Assembly: GCA_963575675.1 (NCBI GenBank) | Contig: CAUYUA010000048.1 | Coordinates: forward strand, 1 to 5,680 | Direction of reading: 5' to 3' | Source: CAUYUA01 sp963575675 | GTDB lineage: Bacteria; Pseudomonadota; Alphaproteobacteria; Azospirillales; Azospirillaceae | DNA length: 5,680 nt | In this document: positions 1-5,508 of the stretch, one piece after another | Layout: each line of letters opens with the position of its first letter | Position numbering within the stretch: position 1 is the stretch's first letter | Position numbers and translations under genes: made by a program | Notes under the pieces: model-generated | Databases searched by the model: none | What the model saw: the letters and a program-made list of their open reading frames with translations, nothing else | Told to the model about the DNA's origin: nothing

Positions 1-265
1 CAGTTTGACGAAACAGATCGAACGGCTTTTGGTCACGAAAGAAAGACGACTCGTTGGTGGTCATCGCTTCGGTGATGTCGCGTAACAAGGCTTCGTCTTT
101 TCGAGATCGAATCGTCGCCGCCAGTTCGTCAAGTCCCTTCATGTTCCATTTGCGCGCGACCGGCATTAGGCGAGACTCAAGGAGATACGCCTTGTCTTTG
201 GTCAACACCAAGCCGGAGCGCTGCTTCAGCAGGGTGGAGAACATGTCGAAATCTTCGACCTTCAT
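1..265 (-). CDS. cheR: CheR chemoreceptor methyltransferase, N-terminal part (cut by window edge)
   Basis: This is the first 88 residues of a CheR protein-glutamate O-methyltransferase, beginning MKVEDFDMFSTLLKQRSG; the rest lies beyond the left edge. CheR uses S-adenosylmethionine to methylate glutamates on chemoreceptors, opposing CheB during adaptation. The visible part matches the helical N-terminal domain, including the motif MTTNESSFFRD at about residues 69-79, a hallmark of the family at the join to the SAM-binding domain. The SAM-binding core itself is not in view. The ATG at 265 overlaps the cheB stop (shared ATGA, 262-265), and a GAGG lies 8 nt upstream at 274-277 inside cheB, so this start is well supported and translation is probably coupled to cheB. 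The frame is open to the window edge with no sign of damage. Confidence 0.93.
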   Translation of the reverse strand, partial: MKVEDFDMFSTLLKQRSGLVLTKDKAYLLESRLMPVARKWNMKGLDELAATIRSRKDEALLRDITEAMTTNESSFFRDQKPFDLFRQT

Positions 266-1473
266 GCTGCCGTCCTCAACGCAAGCTTGCGAATATAGGG
301 ACCAATTTCTTTTAAGGGGAGCACGGCGCTGCACAAACCAGCAGTGGCGACGGCGCCCGGCATCCCCCACACAACGCTAGAGGGCTCGTCTTGTCCAATG
401 ACAATTCCTCCTGCCTGGACAACGTCCTGACAACCCTTTAACCCATCCTGCCCCATGCCGGTGAGGATCACCGCCAAAATTTTTCGTCCGTAAATTTTAA
501 CCATGCTACGCATCATGGGATCGACTGCTGGGCGGCAGAAATTTTCCGGGGGATCTTTCGTAAGCGTAACCACAACGCCGCCTCCCCGATTTGCCAAGAT
601 CATGTGATAATCTCCGGGAGCGACAAAAGTTCGATTCTCGACGACTGCATCGCCGTCCTTAGCCTCAGCACAGTTAATTCCACATTGTCGACTGATATGT
701 TCGGCAAGGATAGTCGTGAAGGTCGCCGGCATGTGTTGGGTGATGATTATAGGCTGAGTGACGCCATCTTTCAGATGGGATAAAACCTCGAACAAAGCTT
801 GAGGACCACCCGTTGAGCTTCCTATGGCGATGATGTCCGGCCTGATGGGATTGGTGAATGGCCGCAAAGCCACAGTAGAGGCGTCTCCACGCAAACGACT
901 AAGCGAAGAACCGGAAAGGCTAGGCATTCCGGGCCTTCTTGAGGGCGGAAGTGGAATGGGCACATTAGGCGGTGTAATAACTTTAGATCGAACGTCCACT
1001 CTTGGCCTTATGCCTCGTCGCGCAGACAAGCCGAGCGCTTTCACCTTGGACACCAATTCTAGACGAAAATTTTCCGCGCCGCTAATTTCTCGCGTTGACG
1101 TGGGCTTTGGAATATAATCTGCGGCGCCCAATGAAAGAGCGCGCAGGCTGACGTCGGCGTTTTTTAGAGTCAAAGTTGACGCCATGATGATCTTGACGGA
1201 TGGCAAAATAGCCAAAAGCTTAGGAATGGCGGTCAATCCATCCATAACGGGCATTTCGATGTCTAGAACAATAACATCGACTTCATTCCGTTGTAGAGAA
1301 TTGATGGCCATTTGACCATCGCCCACGGAAGACACAACTCGAATTTCGGCATCTCCTTCCAATGCGCGTGTCAATAACCCTCGAATCACAGCAGAATCAT
1401 CCACCGCCATAACGCGGTAGTGGTCTTGGCTGCCGCTGATGTTGGCGGTGGTTTTTCCCAGAATGTTTATCAT
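262..1473 (-). CDS. cheB: CheB: response regulator protein-glutamate methylesterase/glutamine deamidase
   Basis: Intact protein of 403 residues, somewhat longer than enteric CheB (about 350) because of its linker. CheB demethylates, and in many species deamidates, chemoreceptor glutamates when phosphorylated by CheA. The receiver covers about residues 19-135, with Asp25/Asp26, phosphoacceptor Asp71 (VLDIEMPVMDG), Ser99/Thr100 and Lys123 (YIPKP). A Pro/Ser/Arg-rich linker follows at about 150-210. The methylesterase domain is about 212-400, with the catalytic triad visible as Ser220 (IGSSTGGP), His247 (ITQHMP) and Asp343 (LTGMGQDG). The ATG at 1473 lies 14 nt after the cheY stop with no clear Shine-Dalgarno; Met22 is too close to the receiver core to be a good alternative. 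No C-terminal receptor-tether pentapeptide is seen on CheB; it ends LRTAA. The stop overlaps the cheR start. Confidence 0.97.
   Translation of the reverse strand: MINILGKTTANISGSQDHYRVMAVDDSAVIRGLLTRALEGDAEIRVVSSVGDGQMAINSLQRNEVDVIVLDIEMPVMDGLTAIPKLLAILPSVKIIMASTLTLKNADVSLRALSLGAADYIPKPTSTREISGAENFRLELVSKVKALGLSARRGIRPRVDVRSKVITPPNVPIPLPPSRRPGMPSLSGSSLSRLRGDASTVALRPFTNPIRPDIIAIGSSTGGPQALFEVLSHLKDGVTQPIIITQHMPATFTTILAEHISRQCGINCAEAKDGDAVVENRTFVAPGDYHMILANRGGGVVVTLTKDPPENFCRPAVDPMMRSMVKIYGRKILAVILTGMGQDGLKGCQDVVQAGGIVIGQDEPSSVVWGMPGAVATAGLCSAVLPLKEIGPYIRKLALRTAA
274..277 (-). promoter_or_regulatory. Shine-Dalgarno of cheR inside the end of cheB
   Basis: GAGG on the minus strand, 8 nt before the cheR ATG at 265 and within the last codons of cheB. 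It fixes the cheR start and lets ribosomes finishing cheB reinitiate on cheR. Confidence 0.6.
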
Positions 1474-1487
1474 GGAATTGCCGGCGC

Positions 1488-1853
1488 TTATAGCAGGCCA
1501 ACCTGAACAAACTTTGTCTGGATGATGTCGCTGTCGAAGGGTTTCATGATATATTCGTTTGCTCCAGCGCTCAGGGCTTCTTGGATATGCGCCAAGTCAT
1601 TTTCCGTCGTGCAGAACACGACTTTCGGCGCACTTCCGCCGGTCATTTTACGTAAGCGACGCAGAAATTCAATTCCCGTCATTACCGGCATATTCCAATC
1701 CAGCAGAATGGCGTCAGGCATACTTCGGGCGCACGCTTCCATGGCCTGCTTGCCATCCTCGGCTTCTGAACAGACGAAGTCGAGTTCTTCGAGTATCTTT
1801 CGCGCAACCTTACGGACGACGCGGCTATCATCGACCACCAGACAAGATTTCAT
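1488..1853 (-). CDS. cheY: CheY: single-domain chemotaxis response regulator
   Basis: Intact protein of 121 residues, the normal length for CheY. It receives phosphate from CheA and, in the classical pathway, binds the flagellar switch (FliM) to change motor rotation. It is one receiver domain with all key residues: acidic pair Asp8/Asp9 (VVDDSRVVRK), phosphoacceptor Asp52 (LLDWNMPVM), Thr82/Thr83 (FCTTEN) and Lys104 (IMKPFD). There is no output domain, which fits CheY rather than a transcription regulator. The ATG at 1853 has a GAGG 8 nt upstream at 1862-1865. The gene follows cheW after 94 nt, the largest gap inside the operon, and precedes cheB by 14 nt. Alphaproteobacteria often carry several CheY proteins, so whether this one drives the motor or acts as a phosphate sink cannot be told from the sequence. 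Confidence 0.96.
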   Translation of the reverse strand: MKSCLVVDDSRVVRKVARKILEELDFVCSEAEDGKQAMEACARSMPDAILLDWNMPVMTGIEFLRRLRKMTGGSAPKVVFCTTENDLAHIQEALSAGANEYIMKPFDSDIIQTKFVQVGLL

Positions 1854-1861
1854 GGGTCATG

Positions 1862-1865
1862 CCTC
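1862..1865 (-). promoter_or_regulatory. Shine-Dalgarno of cheY
   Basis: GAGG on the minus strand, 8 nt before the cheY ATG at 1853. It is one of the two clearest ribosome binding sites in the window and supports this start. Confidence 0.6.
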
Positions 1866-1947
1866 GGCATCAGCGTTCGGGATAACGATTTGAACCAGAG
1901 CATCAGCTTCTCGCAAAGGGGCAAGGAGACTCGATTGAGGCGTGTGA

Positions 1948-2442
1948 TTACGCCGCTTCCATATTAGCGAAGTTCAGTAGGCGAGAGACATCCAACACCA
2001 CCATCAGTTGATTATTGAGACGGTAAATGCCGGTTGACACTTCGCGCCACCGAGAATCCAGTGTCGCCGGATTACGCTCAAAGTCCTCATTAGAGAGACT
2101 GAGAACTTCACCCACGCTATCCACCATCAGACTATACAGTTCTCCGCGCAAGTCGACAACGATGCTCATGCCAGGCTTGTCTTTTGGACGGGGAGGAAGC
2201 CCCAGACGCAGACGCACATCGATGGCGGTGACAATTCGACCGCGCAGATTTAGAGACCCGGCCACTTCAGGAGGAGCCAATGGTATCCGCGTAATCTTTT
2301 GGTGACCGAGCACATCTTGAACTTGCAAGACCGGAATGCCGAACAATTGTTCGGCAATGGTCATGGTCACAAAGTCCTGGTTGCCGTGAGAAATGATTTC
2401 TTCCGGTTTGTTCTTTTTGGTTGTCGGCAGTTTTCCGCTCAT
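1948..2442 (-). CDS. cheW: CheW: chemoreceptor-CheA coupling protein
   Basis: Intact protein of 164 residues. CheW is a scaffold without enzymatic activity that joins CheA (through its P5 domain) to chemoreceptor tips in the signalling array at the inner membrane. After a Lys-rich, probably disordered tail of about 20 residues (MSGKLPTTKKNKPEE), one CheW domain fills about residues 22-160. Typical features are FVTMTIAEQLFGIPVLQVQD near the start, the conserved NLRGRIVTAIDVRLRLGLP at about 65-83, and MVDSVGEVLSL at about 106-116. The length is usual for the family. The ATG at 2442 overlaps the cheA stop by four bases (ATGA, 2439-2442), with AAGG a few bases upstream inside cheA, so translation is probably coupled to cheA. 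If the cheA frameshifts were real, ribosomes would stop at 3874 and coupling to cheW would be lost. Confidence 0.96.
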   Translation of the reverse strand: MSGKLPTTKKNKPEEIISHGNQDFVTMTIAEQLFGIPVLQVQDVLGHQKITRIPLAPPEVAGSLNLRGRIVTAIDVRLRLGLPPRPKDKPGMSIVVDLRGELYSLMVDSVGEVLSLSNEDFERNPATLDSRWREVSTGIYRLNNQLMVVLDVSRLLNFANMEAA

Positions 2443-2762
2443 GCGGCACCTTTTTGTTCTGACAAGGTCTGCGACAGGGTGTAGAGCAATGCGTCGCGAT
2501 CAAATTTAGCGACGTAATCATTAAACCCGGCCTGACGACCGCGATCGAGGTCGCGTGGGGAAGCGTGACTAGAAAGAGCAATCAAAGGCACGCTCTGCCA
2601 GCGTCCGGCTCGACGAACATTTTGCGCGAATTCAAGGCCACTCATGCCGGGCATTTCGATATCACTGACAATTACGTCAAAATCTTCACCCGCTTCGCAC
2701 AAACCCAGAGCCTCAGGCGCGCTTTCGACAGCCGTAACATGATAACCCGCAACATTCAACAA
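2439..2762 (-). CDS. cheA: cheA fragment 4: receiver domain of CheA
   Basis: This is the C-terminal receiver. The real coding frame resumes at about 2790 (PFFRNLLTPLLNVAG) and ends at the TGA at 2439-2441. The phosphoacceptor Asp (IVSDIEMPGMSG, Asp828 of the repaired protein), Ser858/Ser859 (ALSSHA) and Lys880 (YVAKFD) are present, so this receiver looks competent to take phosphate. The TTG at 2762 is a leucine codon of the domain, not a likely start. On its own it could be mistaken for a stand-alone CheY-like protein. Confidence 0.65.
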   Translation of the reverse strand: MLNVAGYHVTAVESAPEALGLCEAGEDFDVIVSDIEMPGMSGLEFAQNVRRAGRWQSVPLIALSSHASPRDLDRGRQAGFNDYVAKFDRDALLYTLSQTLSEQKGAA

Positions 2763-3019
2763 CGGGGTGAGAAGATTGCGGAAGAACGGATGTCATCAAC
2801 GAGTAGAATGCGTTTGGTTCTATCTTCCTCATAGGCTTCAGAACTTGCCGAGCCAAACCAATCCTTATACGCCTGAGTGAGATAGAACCCAGCGTCGAGG
2901 ACGTCAGTGGCTTTTCCGGCGATAATGGCGCTTCCCATCAAACCGGGGCGTTCGCTGGTGAGCTGGACGGTTAGTTTCTCTTCGACAATATCAACGATCT
3001 CATCGACGATCAAGCCCAT
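2756..3019 (-). CDS. cheA: cheA fragment 3: end of second CheW-like domain and first strand of receiver
   Basis: CheA coding sequence in this frame runs from about 3040 to 2792. It holds the end of the second CheW-like domain (DGDRSMGLIVDEIVDIVEEKL, LMGSAIIAGKATDVLDAG) and the first receiver strand (RILLVDD). The frame is lost right after the acidic pair, where one base is missing in the Ser codon at about 2790-2791. The apparent ATG at 3019 is an internal methionine (RSMGLIV), not an initiation site. Confidence 0.65.
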   Translation of the reverse strand: MGLIVDEIVDIVEEKLTVQLTSERPGLMGSAIIAGKATDVLDAGFYLTQAYKDWFGSASSEAYEEDRTKRILLVDDIRSSAIFSPRC

Positions 3020-4046
3020 AGAACGATCGCCGTCGGCAAAACCAACACCGGCTGACGACCGTCGTGTTGGACGTCAAATCCAGGATGATCGGCACCAGAG
3101 GCATTAACTTACCGCGATATTGGACCACGGGCATGCCGTTGGAGAGTTCAACCGACCCCATGTCAACGTCTTCTAGGCGTGCAACCAGAGAGAGCGGCAC
3201 GGCTTTGGGAGCTTGGCCGCCAGCCCGGAACAACAAGAGCGCCATTCGGTCGTCGGTTCGAGTCGCTTGCACCGATGTGGCTTCTGCGCGTCCGGTTTCG
3301 GCGAGAGTAATTTCGCCGCTGGCCGAAGCAATGCCATTCGGATCCAAAATCATGATCACACTGCCGTCTCCGAGAATTGTATTCCCGGAGAACATTTCAA
3401 TATGGCGCAGGATAGGCGCCACAGGCTTAACCACGATTTCTTCTGTGTCGAACACACGATCGACCATGATGCCGAACGTGTAGGTTCCAACCTGGGTAAC
3501 GACGATAAACGTCTCATCGCTTTTATTGGGATCGTCGCCTTCTCGTTCAAGACGAAGCAACTCTTGGAGAGAGACCAAAGGCAATAGACGATTGCGCAGG
3601 CGTAAAACCGGCGTTCCTTTGAGACGCTCTATTGTATGTTCGCTGTCCGTAGCGGCGCGCACCAACTCAACGACGCTGATTTGCGGAATGGCGAAGCGTT
3701 CTCCGGCGCATTCCACGATCAGAGCCGAAACAATGGCCAGGGTTAGCGGAATCTTTATAACAAAGGTTGAGCCGCGACCTTGAGTAGACTTTATTTCAAT
3801 AGTGCCGCCGATTTTCTCGATATTGGTTTTCACCACGTCCATTCCGACGCCACGTCCGGAGACGCTGGTGATTTTACTGGCGGTCGAGAAACCAGGCTTC
3901 ATAATGAACTGGATAATTTGCTGGTCGGACATGGTCGCCAGCTCGGCCTCTCCGGCCAGCCGTTTTGGATTGCCTGGCCTTAATTTTATCAATCGCCAAT
4001 CCACGGCCATCATCAGAGATTTCAATGATGATGTGGCCGCCTTCAT
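3000..4046 (-). CDS. cheA: cheA fragment 2: rest of ATPase, P5 CheW domain and start of second CheW-like domain
   Basis: Genuine CheA coding sequence runs from about 3959 to 3091 in this frame, from RLAGEAELATM through GRGVGMD, the P5 domain and a second CheW-like start (MALLLFRAGG) to YRGKLMPLV. The reading upstream of 3959 is out-of-frame shadow, so the start at 4046 is not a real one. Downstream of 3091 another base is missing: about 50 nt continue in the fragment 1 frame (DHPGFDVQHDGRQPVLV) until a further loss in the AAAA run at 3038-3041. Confidence 0.65.
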   Translation of the reverse strand: MKAATSSLKSLMMAVDWRLIKLRPGNPKRLAGEAELATMSDQQIIQFIMKPGFSTASKITSVSGRGVGMDVVKTNIEKIGGTIEIKSTQGRGSTFVIKIPLTLAIVSALIVECAGERFAIPQISVVELVRAATDSEHTIERLKGTPVLRLRNRLLPLVSLQELLRLEREGDDPNKSDETFIVVTQVGTYTFGIMVDRVFDTEEIVVKPVAPILRHIEMFSGNTILGDGSVIMILDPNGIASASGEITLAETGRAEATSVQATRTDDRMALLLFRAGGQAPKAVPLSLVARLEDVDMGSVELSNGMPVVQYRGKLMPLVPIILDLTSNTTVVSRCWFCRRRSFYGLDRR

Positions 4047-5139
4047 GATAGGCGTTCAGAGTGATTCGACCGGACTCGGTTTTCCCTGTGCGCACACGTT
4101 CGGCTGCGGTCTCCAAGCCGTGATCCGCCGAATTACGGACCATGTGCGTGAGAGGATCTTTGATAAGCTCCAAAACTTGGCGATCCAACTCTGTGTCGGC
4201 GCCGAGCATCTGGAGGTCGATTTTTTTACCGAGTTCGTGCGCAAGGTCGCGAACCAGACGCGGCAATTTGGCCCAAGCGTTTCCGATGGGCTGCATGCGA
4301 GTCTTCATCACGCCTTCTTGAAGCTCGGACGTGACATGATTCAAGCGTTGAAGCGGCGCCGCAAATTCACTTTCTTTTTGGCTGCGCAGAATCTGGAGAA
4401 GCTGATTGCGGGTGAGCACAAGCTCGCTCACCATGGTCATCAGGTTTTCCAAAAGATCGACGTTGACACGAATTGTCTGAGCCGCAACAGCCGATTCTTT
4501 TGGCGCAGCTTCCCGAACCTCTTCCACGGCTGCCGGAGGAGGCGGAGGAGGCTCATGAGCCGCAGTAACCTCCGGCGGCGGAACGGTAAGTTCGCGCTTG
4601 GGCGGTGGAGGCGGTGGTGGGGGCGGCGGCGGAGGCGGTGGGGGTGGAGCAGCCGCAGCTGTCGCGGCTTTAACTGCGACGAAGTTCGCCGCAGTGTCCT
4701 GCGGAGAAGGAGCCGCCTTCGCTTTTGGGGGAGGGGCTGCGCTATCTATCGCATTGATGTCGCGGCCTTCGGCTGTGGCGTCAAGCACTGCAATCAGGGC
4801 TGAATCATCCCCGGGAGGCTCGGCTTCGGTTGCTTCTAAAACAGCCAGGATGCCTTTAATGGTGTCCAGCGATTTTAGAATAATCGACACTGCCGACGGC
4901 GTGATGGTTAACTCACCGTCTCGAAACTTACCAAGAACATTTTCCGAAGCATGCGCCACTCGCTCTAGGCGAGGCAGGCCTAAGAACCCGCATGTTCCCT
5001 TAATGGTGTGAACCAAGCGGAAAATATTGCTGAGCAGCTCAGGGTTGTTCGGATTCTGCTCCAGTCGGACAAGCTCGACATCGAGCACCGACAGGTTTTC
5101 TGAGGTTTCAGTGAGGAATTCGCTGAGCAGATCGTCCAT
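3874..5139 (-). CDS. cheA: cheA fragment 1: Hpt, linker, P3 and first part of the ATPase domain
   Basis: This is the part of cheA that would be made from the sequence as written: 421 residues, of which the first 389 match CheA. The remaining 32 are out-of-frame after a base is lost in the CC run at 3973-3974. It contains the phospho-His44 domain, the proline-rich linker, the dimerisation helices (VDLLENLMTMVSELVLTRNQ) and the ATPase N and G1 boxes. It lacks the G2 box, the CheW domains and the receiver, so it should neither bind ATP properly nor join the receptor array. Confidence 0.75.
   Translation of the reverse strand: MDDLLSEFLTETSENLSVLDVELVRLEQNPNNPELLSNIFRLVHTIKGTCGFLGLPRLERVAHASENVLGKFRDGELTITPSAVSIILKSLDTIKGILAVLEATEAEPPGDDSALIAVLDATAEGRDINAIDSAAPPPKAKAAPSPQDTAANFVAVKAATAAAAPPPPPPPPPPPPPPPPKRELTVPPPEVTAAHEPPPPPPAAVEEVREAAPKESAVAAQTIRVNVDLLENLMTMVSELVLTRNQLLQILRSQKESEFAAPLQRLNHVTSELQEGVMKTRMQPIGNAWAKLPRLVRDLAHELGKKIDLQMLGADTELDRQVLELIKDPLTHMVRNSADHGLETAAERVRTGKTESGRITLNAYHEGGHIIIEISDDGRGLAIDKIKARQSKTAGRRGRAGDHVRPANYPVHYEAWFLDRQ
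4600..4647 (-). repeat. Run of 16 proline codons in cheA (CCN x16)
   Basis: Sixteen consecutive CCN codons encode Pro165-Pro180 of CheA. The third bases are mixed (CCA, CCC, CCG and CCT), so this is not a simple identical-codon expansion. PPP (187-189) and a further run of six prolines (197-202) follow within 22 residues. The plus strand here is almost entirely G-rich triplets. It lies in the linker between the Hpt domain and the dimerisation domain. Confidence 0.95.
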
Positions 5140-5153
5140 ATCGGAATTCTCAC

Positions 5154-5177
5154 GCCGTTGCTATCGCCGTTGCTATC
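5154..5177. repeat. 12-bp tandem repeat, two copies, just upstream of cheA
   Basis: The unit GATAGCAACGGC (minus strand) occurs twice in perfect tandem, ending 14 nt before the cheA ATG. One copy supplies the TAG at 5161-5163 that is in frame with cheA and closes the possibility of an upstream start. Only a weak GTGAG lies between the repeat and the ATG, so copy number could affect the leader close to the ribosome binding site. Confidence 0.85.
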
Positions 5178-5356
5178 ATCAAACTTGGCCGCCGCTTCAC
5201 GTTGGAAAGGGAGGACAAGGGGAGGGGCTGATAAAAAACTGTTTAAAAGCACCTTAGTTTGGTCTGTTGTTTCCCTTCAGTCAATCATTTCGATGATGAA
5301 ATACGTGAGTGAGTGAAAAAAAAGAAGTGAAATCGGCTAGAGGTAAGGGAGCCCCA

Positions 5357-5379
5357 AGCCGTTGTAAGCCACAACGGCT
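5357..5379. promoter_or_regulatory. Perfect 9-bp hairpin in the cheA leader region
   Basis: AGCCGTTGT and ACAACGGCT form a perfect inverted repeat around a 5-nt loop. No T-run follows directly on either strand; on the minus strand the nearest is about 30 nt on, at 5317-5324. It is therefore not a convincing intrinsic terminator. It could be an operator or an RNA structure in the cheA leader. Confidence 0.35.
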
Positions 5380-5481
5380 CGTTGGAACTGGAATGCTTGC
5401 GTTCGAATGGAATCCTACTAGGGAGTCTATGTACGAAGAAAAATAGATCAAAGGAATAAAAACGAGAAATCGTTCCAAGTT

Positions 5482-5508
5482 ACATCGGCTCTTCCTCAAC
5501 ATATTAAA
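5482..5508 (-). promoter_or_regulatory. Weak candidate flagellar (sigma-28 type) promoter for the che operon
   Basis: On the minus strand GCCGATGT (5482-5489) lies 11 nt after TTTAATAT (5501-5508). The enteric FliA consensus is TAAAGTTT, 11 nt, GCCGATAA. The -10 word matches at six of eight positions and the spacing is right, but the -35 word matches at only four of eight. It would give a leader of more than 300 nt. A second GCCGAT at 5332-5337 has no -35 partner. Confidence 0.15.

Larger units (their letters stand above)
2439..5139 (-). pseudogene. cheA: cheA: hybrid chemotaxis histidine kinase (Hpt-P3-P4-CheW-CheW-REC) with five 1-nt frame breaks
   Basis: CheA autophosphorylates and donates phosphate to CheY and CheB. 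As written, the gene is spread over several frames. Missing one base at each of about 3974, 3959, 3091, 3039 and 2790 explains every switch, and repair gives exactly 902 codons (901 residues). Domains in the repaired protein: Hpt about 1-105 with phospho-His44 (LVHTIKGTCGFLG); Ala/Pro-rich linker about 106-218 with no recognisable P2; P3 dimerisation about 220-285; P4 ATPase about 290-465 with N box (HMVRNSADHGLE, Asn336), G1 (DDGRGL, 376-381), G2 (GRGVGMD, 429-435) and GRGSTF; P5 CheW about 470-605; second CheW-like about 632-770; receiver about 776-895 with Asp783/Asp784, Asp828 and Lys880. The ATG at 5139 is fixed by an in-frame TAG at 5161-5163 and the canonical MDDLLSEF start. The breaks may be sequencing errors, in which case this is a normal gene, or true decay. 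Confidence 0.9.

Noticed and set aside
54..380. 108-codon plus-strand open frame across the cheB-cheR junction
   Set aside because: Antisense shadow of two recognisable genes; no conserved motifs.
1854..1947. 94-nt gap between cheW and cheY, with a coding-like reading on the minus strand ending in LREADALVQIVIPNADAEA and an 8-bp direct repeat (GCATCAGC at 1867-1874 and 1900-1907)
   Set aside because: No start codon with a ribosome binding site for the short frame, no strong hairpin, and the repeat is short enough to be chance.
2790..3975. Programmed ribosomal frameshifting as the explanation for the cheA frame changes
   Set aside because: Five separate shifts would be needed, several without a slippery heptamer, and all are explained by simple loss of one base.
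3802..4803. 333-codon plus-strand open frame opposite cheA
   Set aside because: It lies antisense to well-recognised CheA coding sequence and consists of Arg/Trp/Gly-rich runs created by the proline codons on the other strand.
5140..5252. Minus-strand frame reading into cheA as FQREAAAKFDDSNGDSNG, which might extend CheA upstream
   Set aside because: It is in a different frame from cheA, the cheA frame itself has a TAG at 5161-5163, and CheA already begins with its canonical MDDLLSEF.
5256..5284. TTGACT as a possible -35 of a housekeeping promoter for cheA
   Set aside because: At 17 or 18 nt spacing the -10 would be CAAACT or AAACTA, too far from TATAAT to call.
5391..5420. GTTCGAAT reminiscent of a tRNA T-loop
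   Set aside because: The flanking bases do not pair to form the T stem and no acceptor or anticodon arm can be drawn around it.
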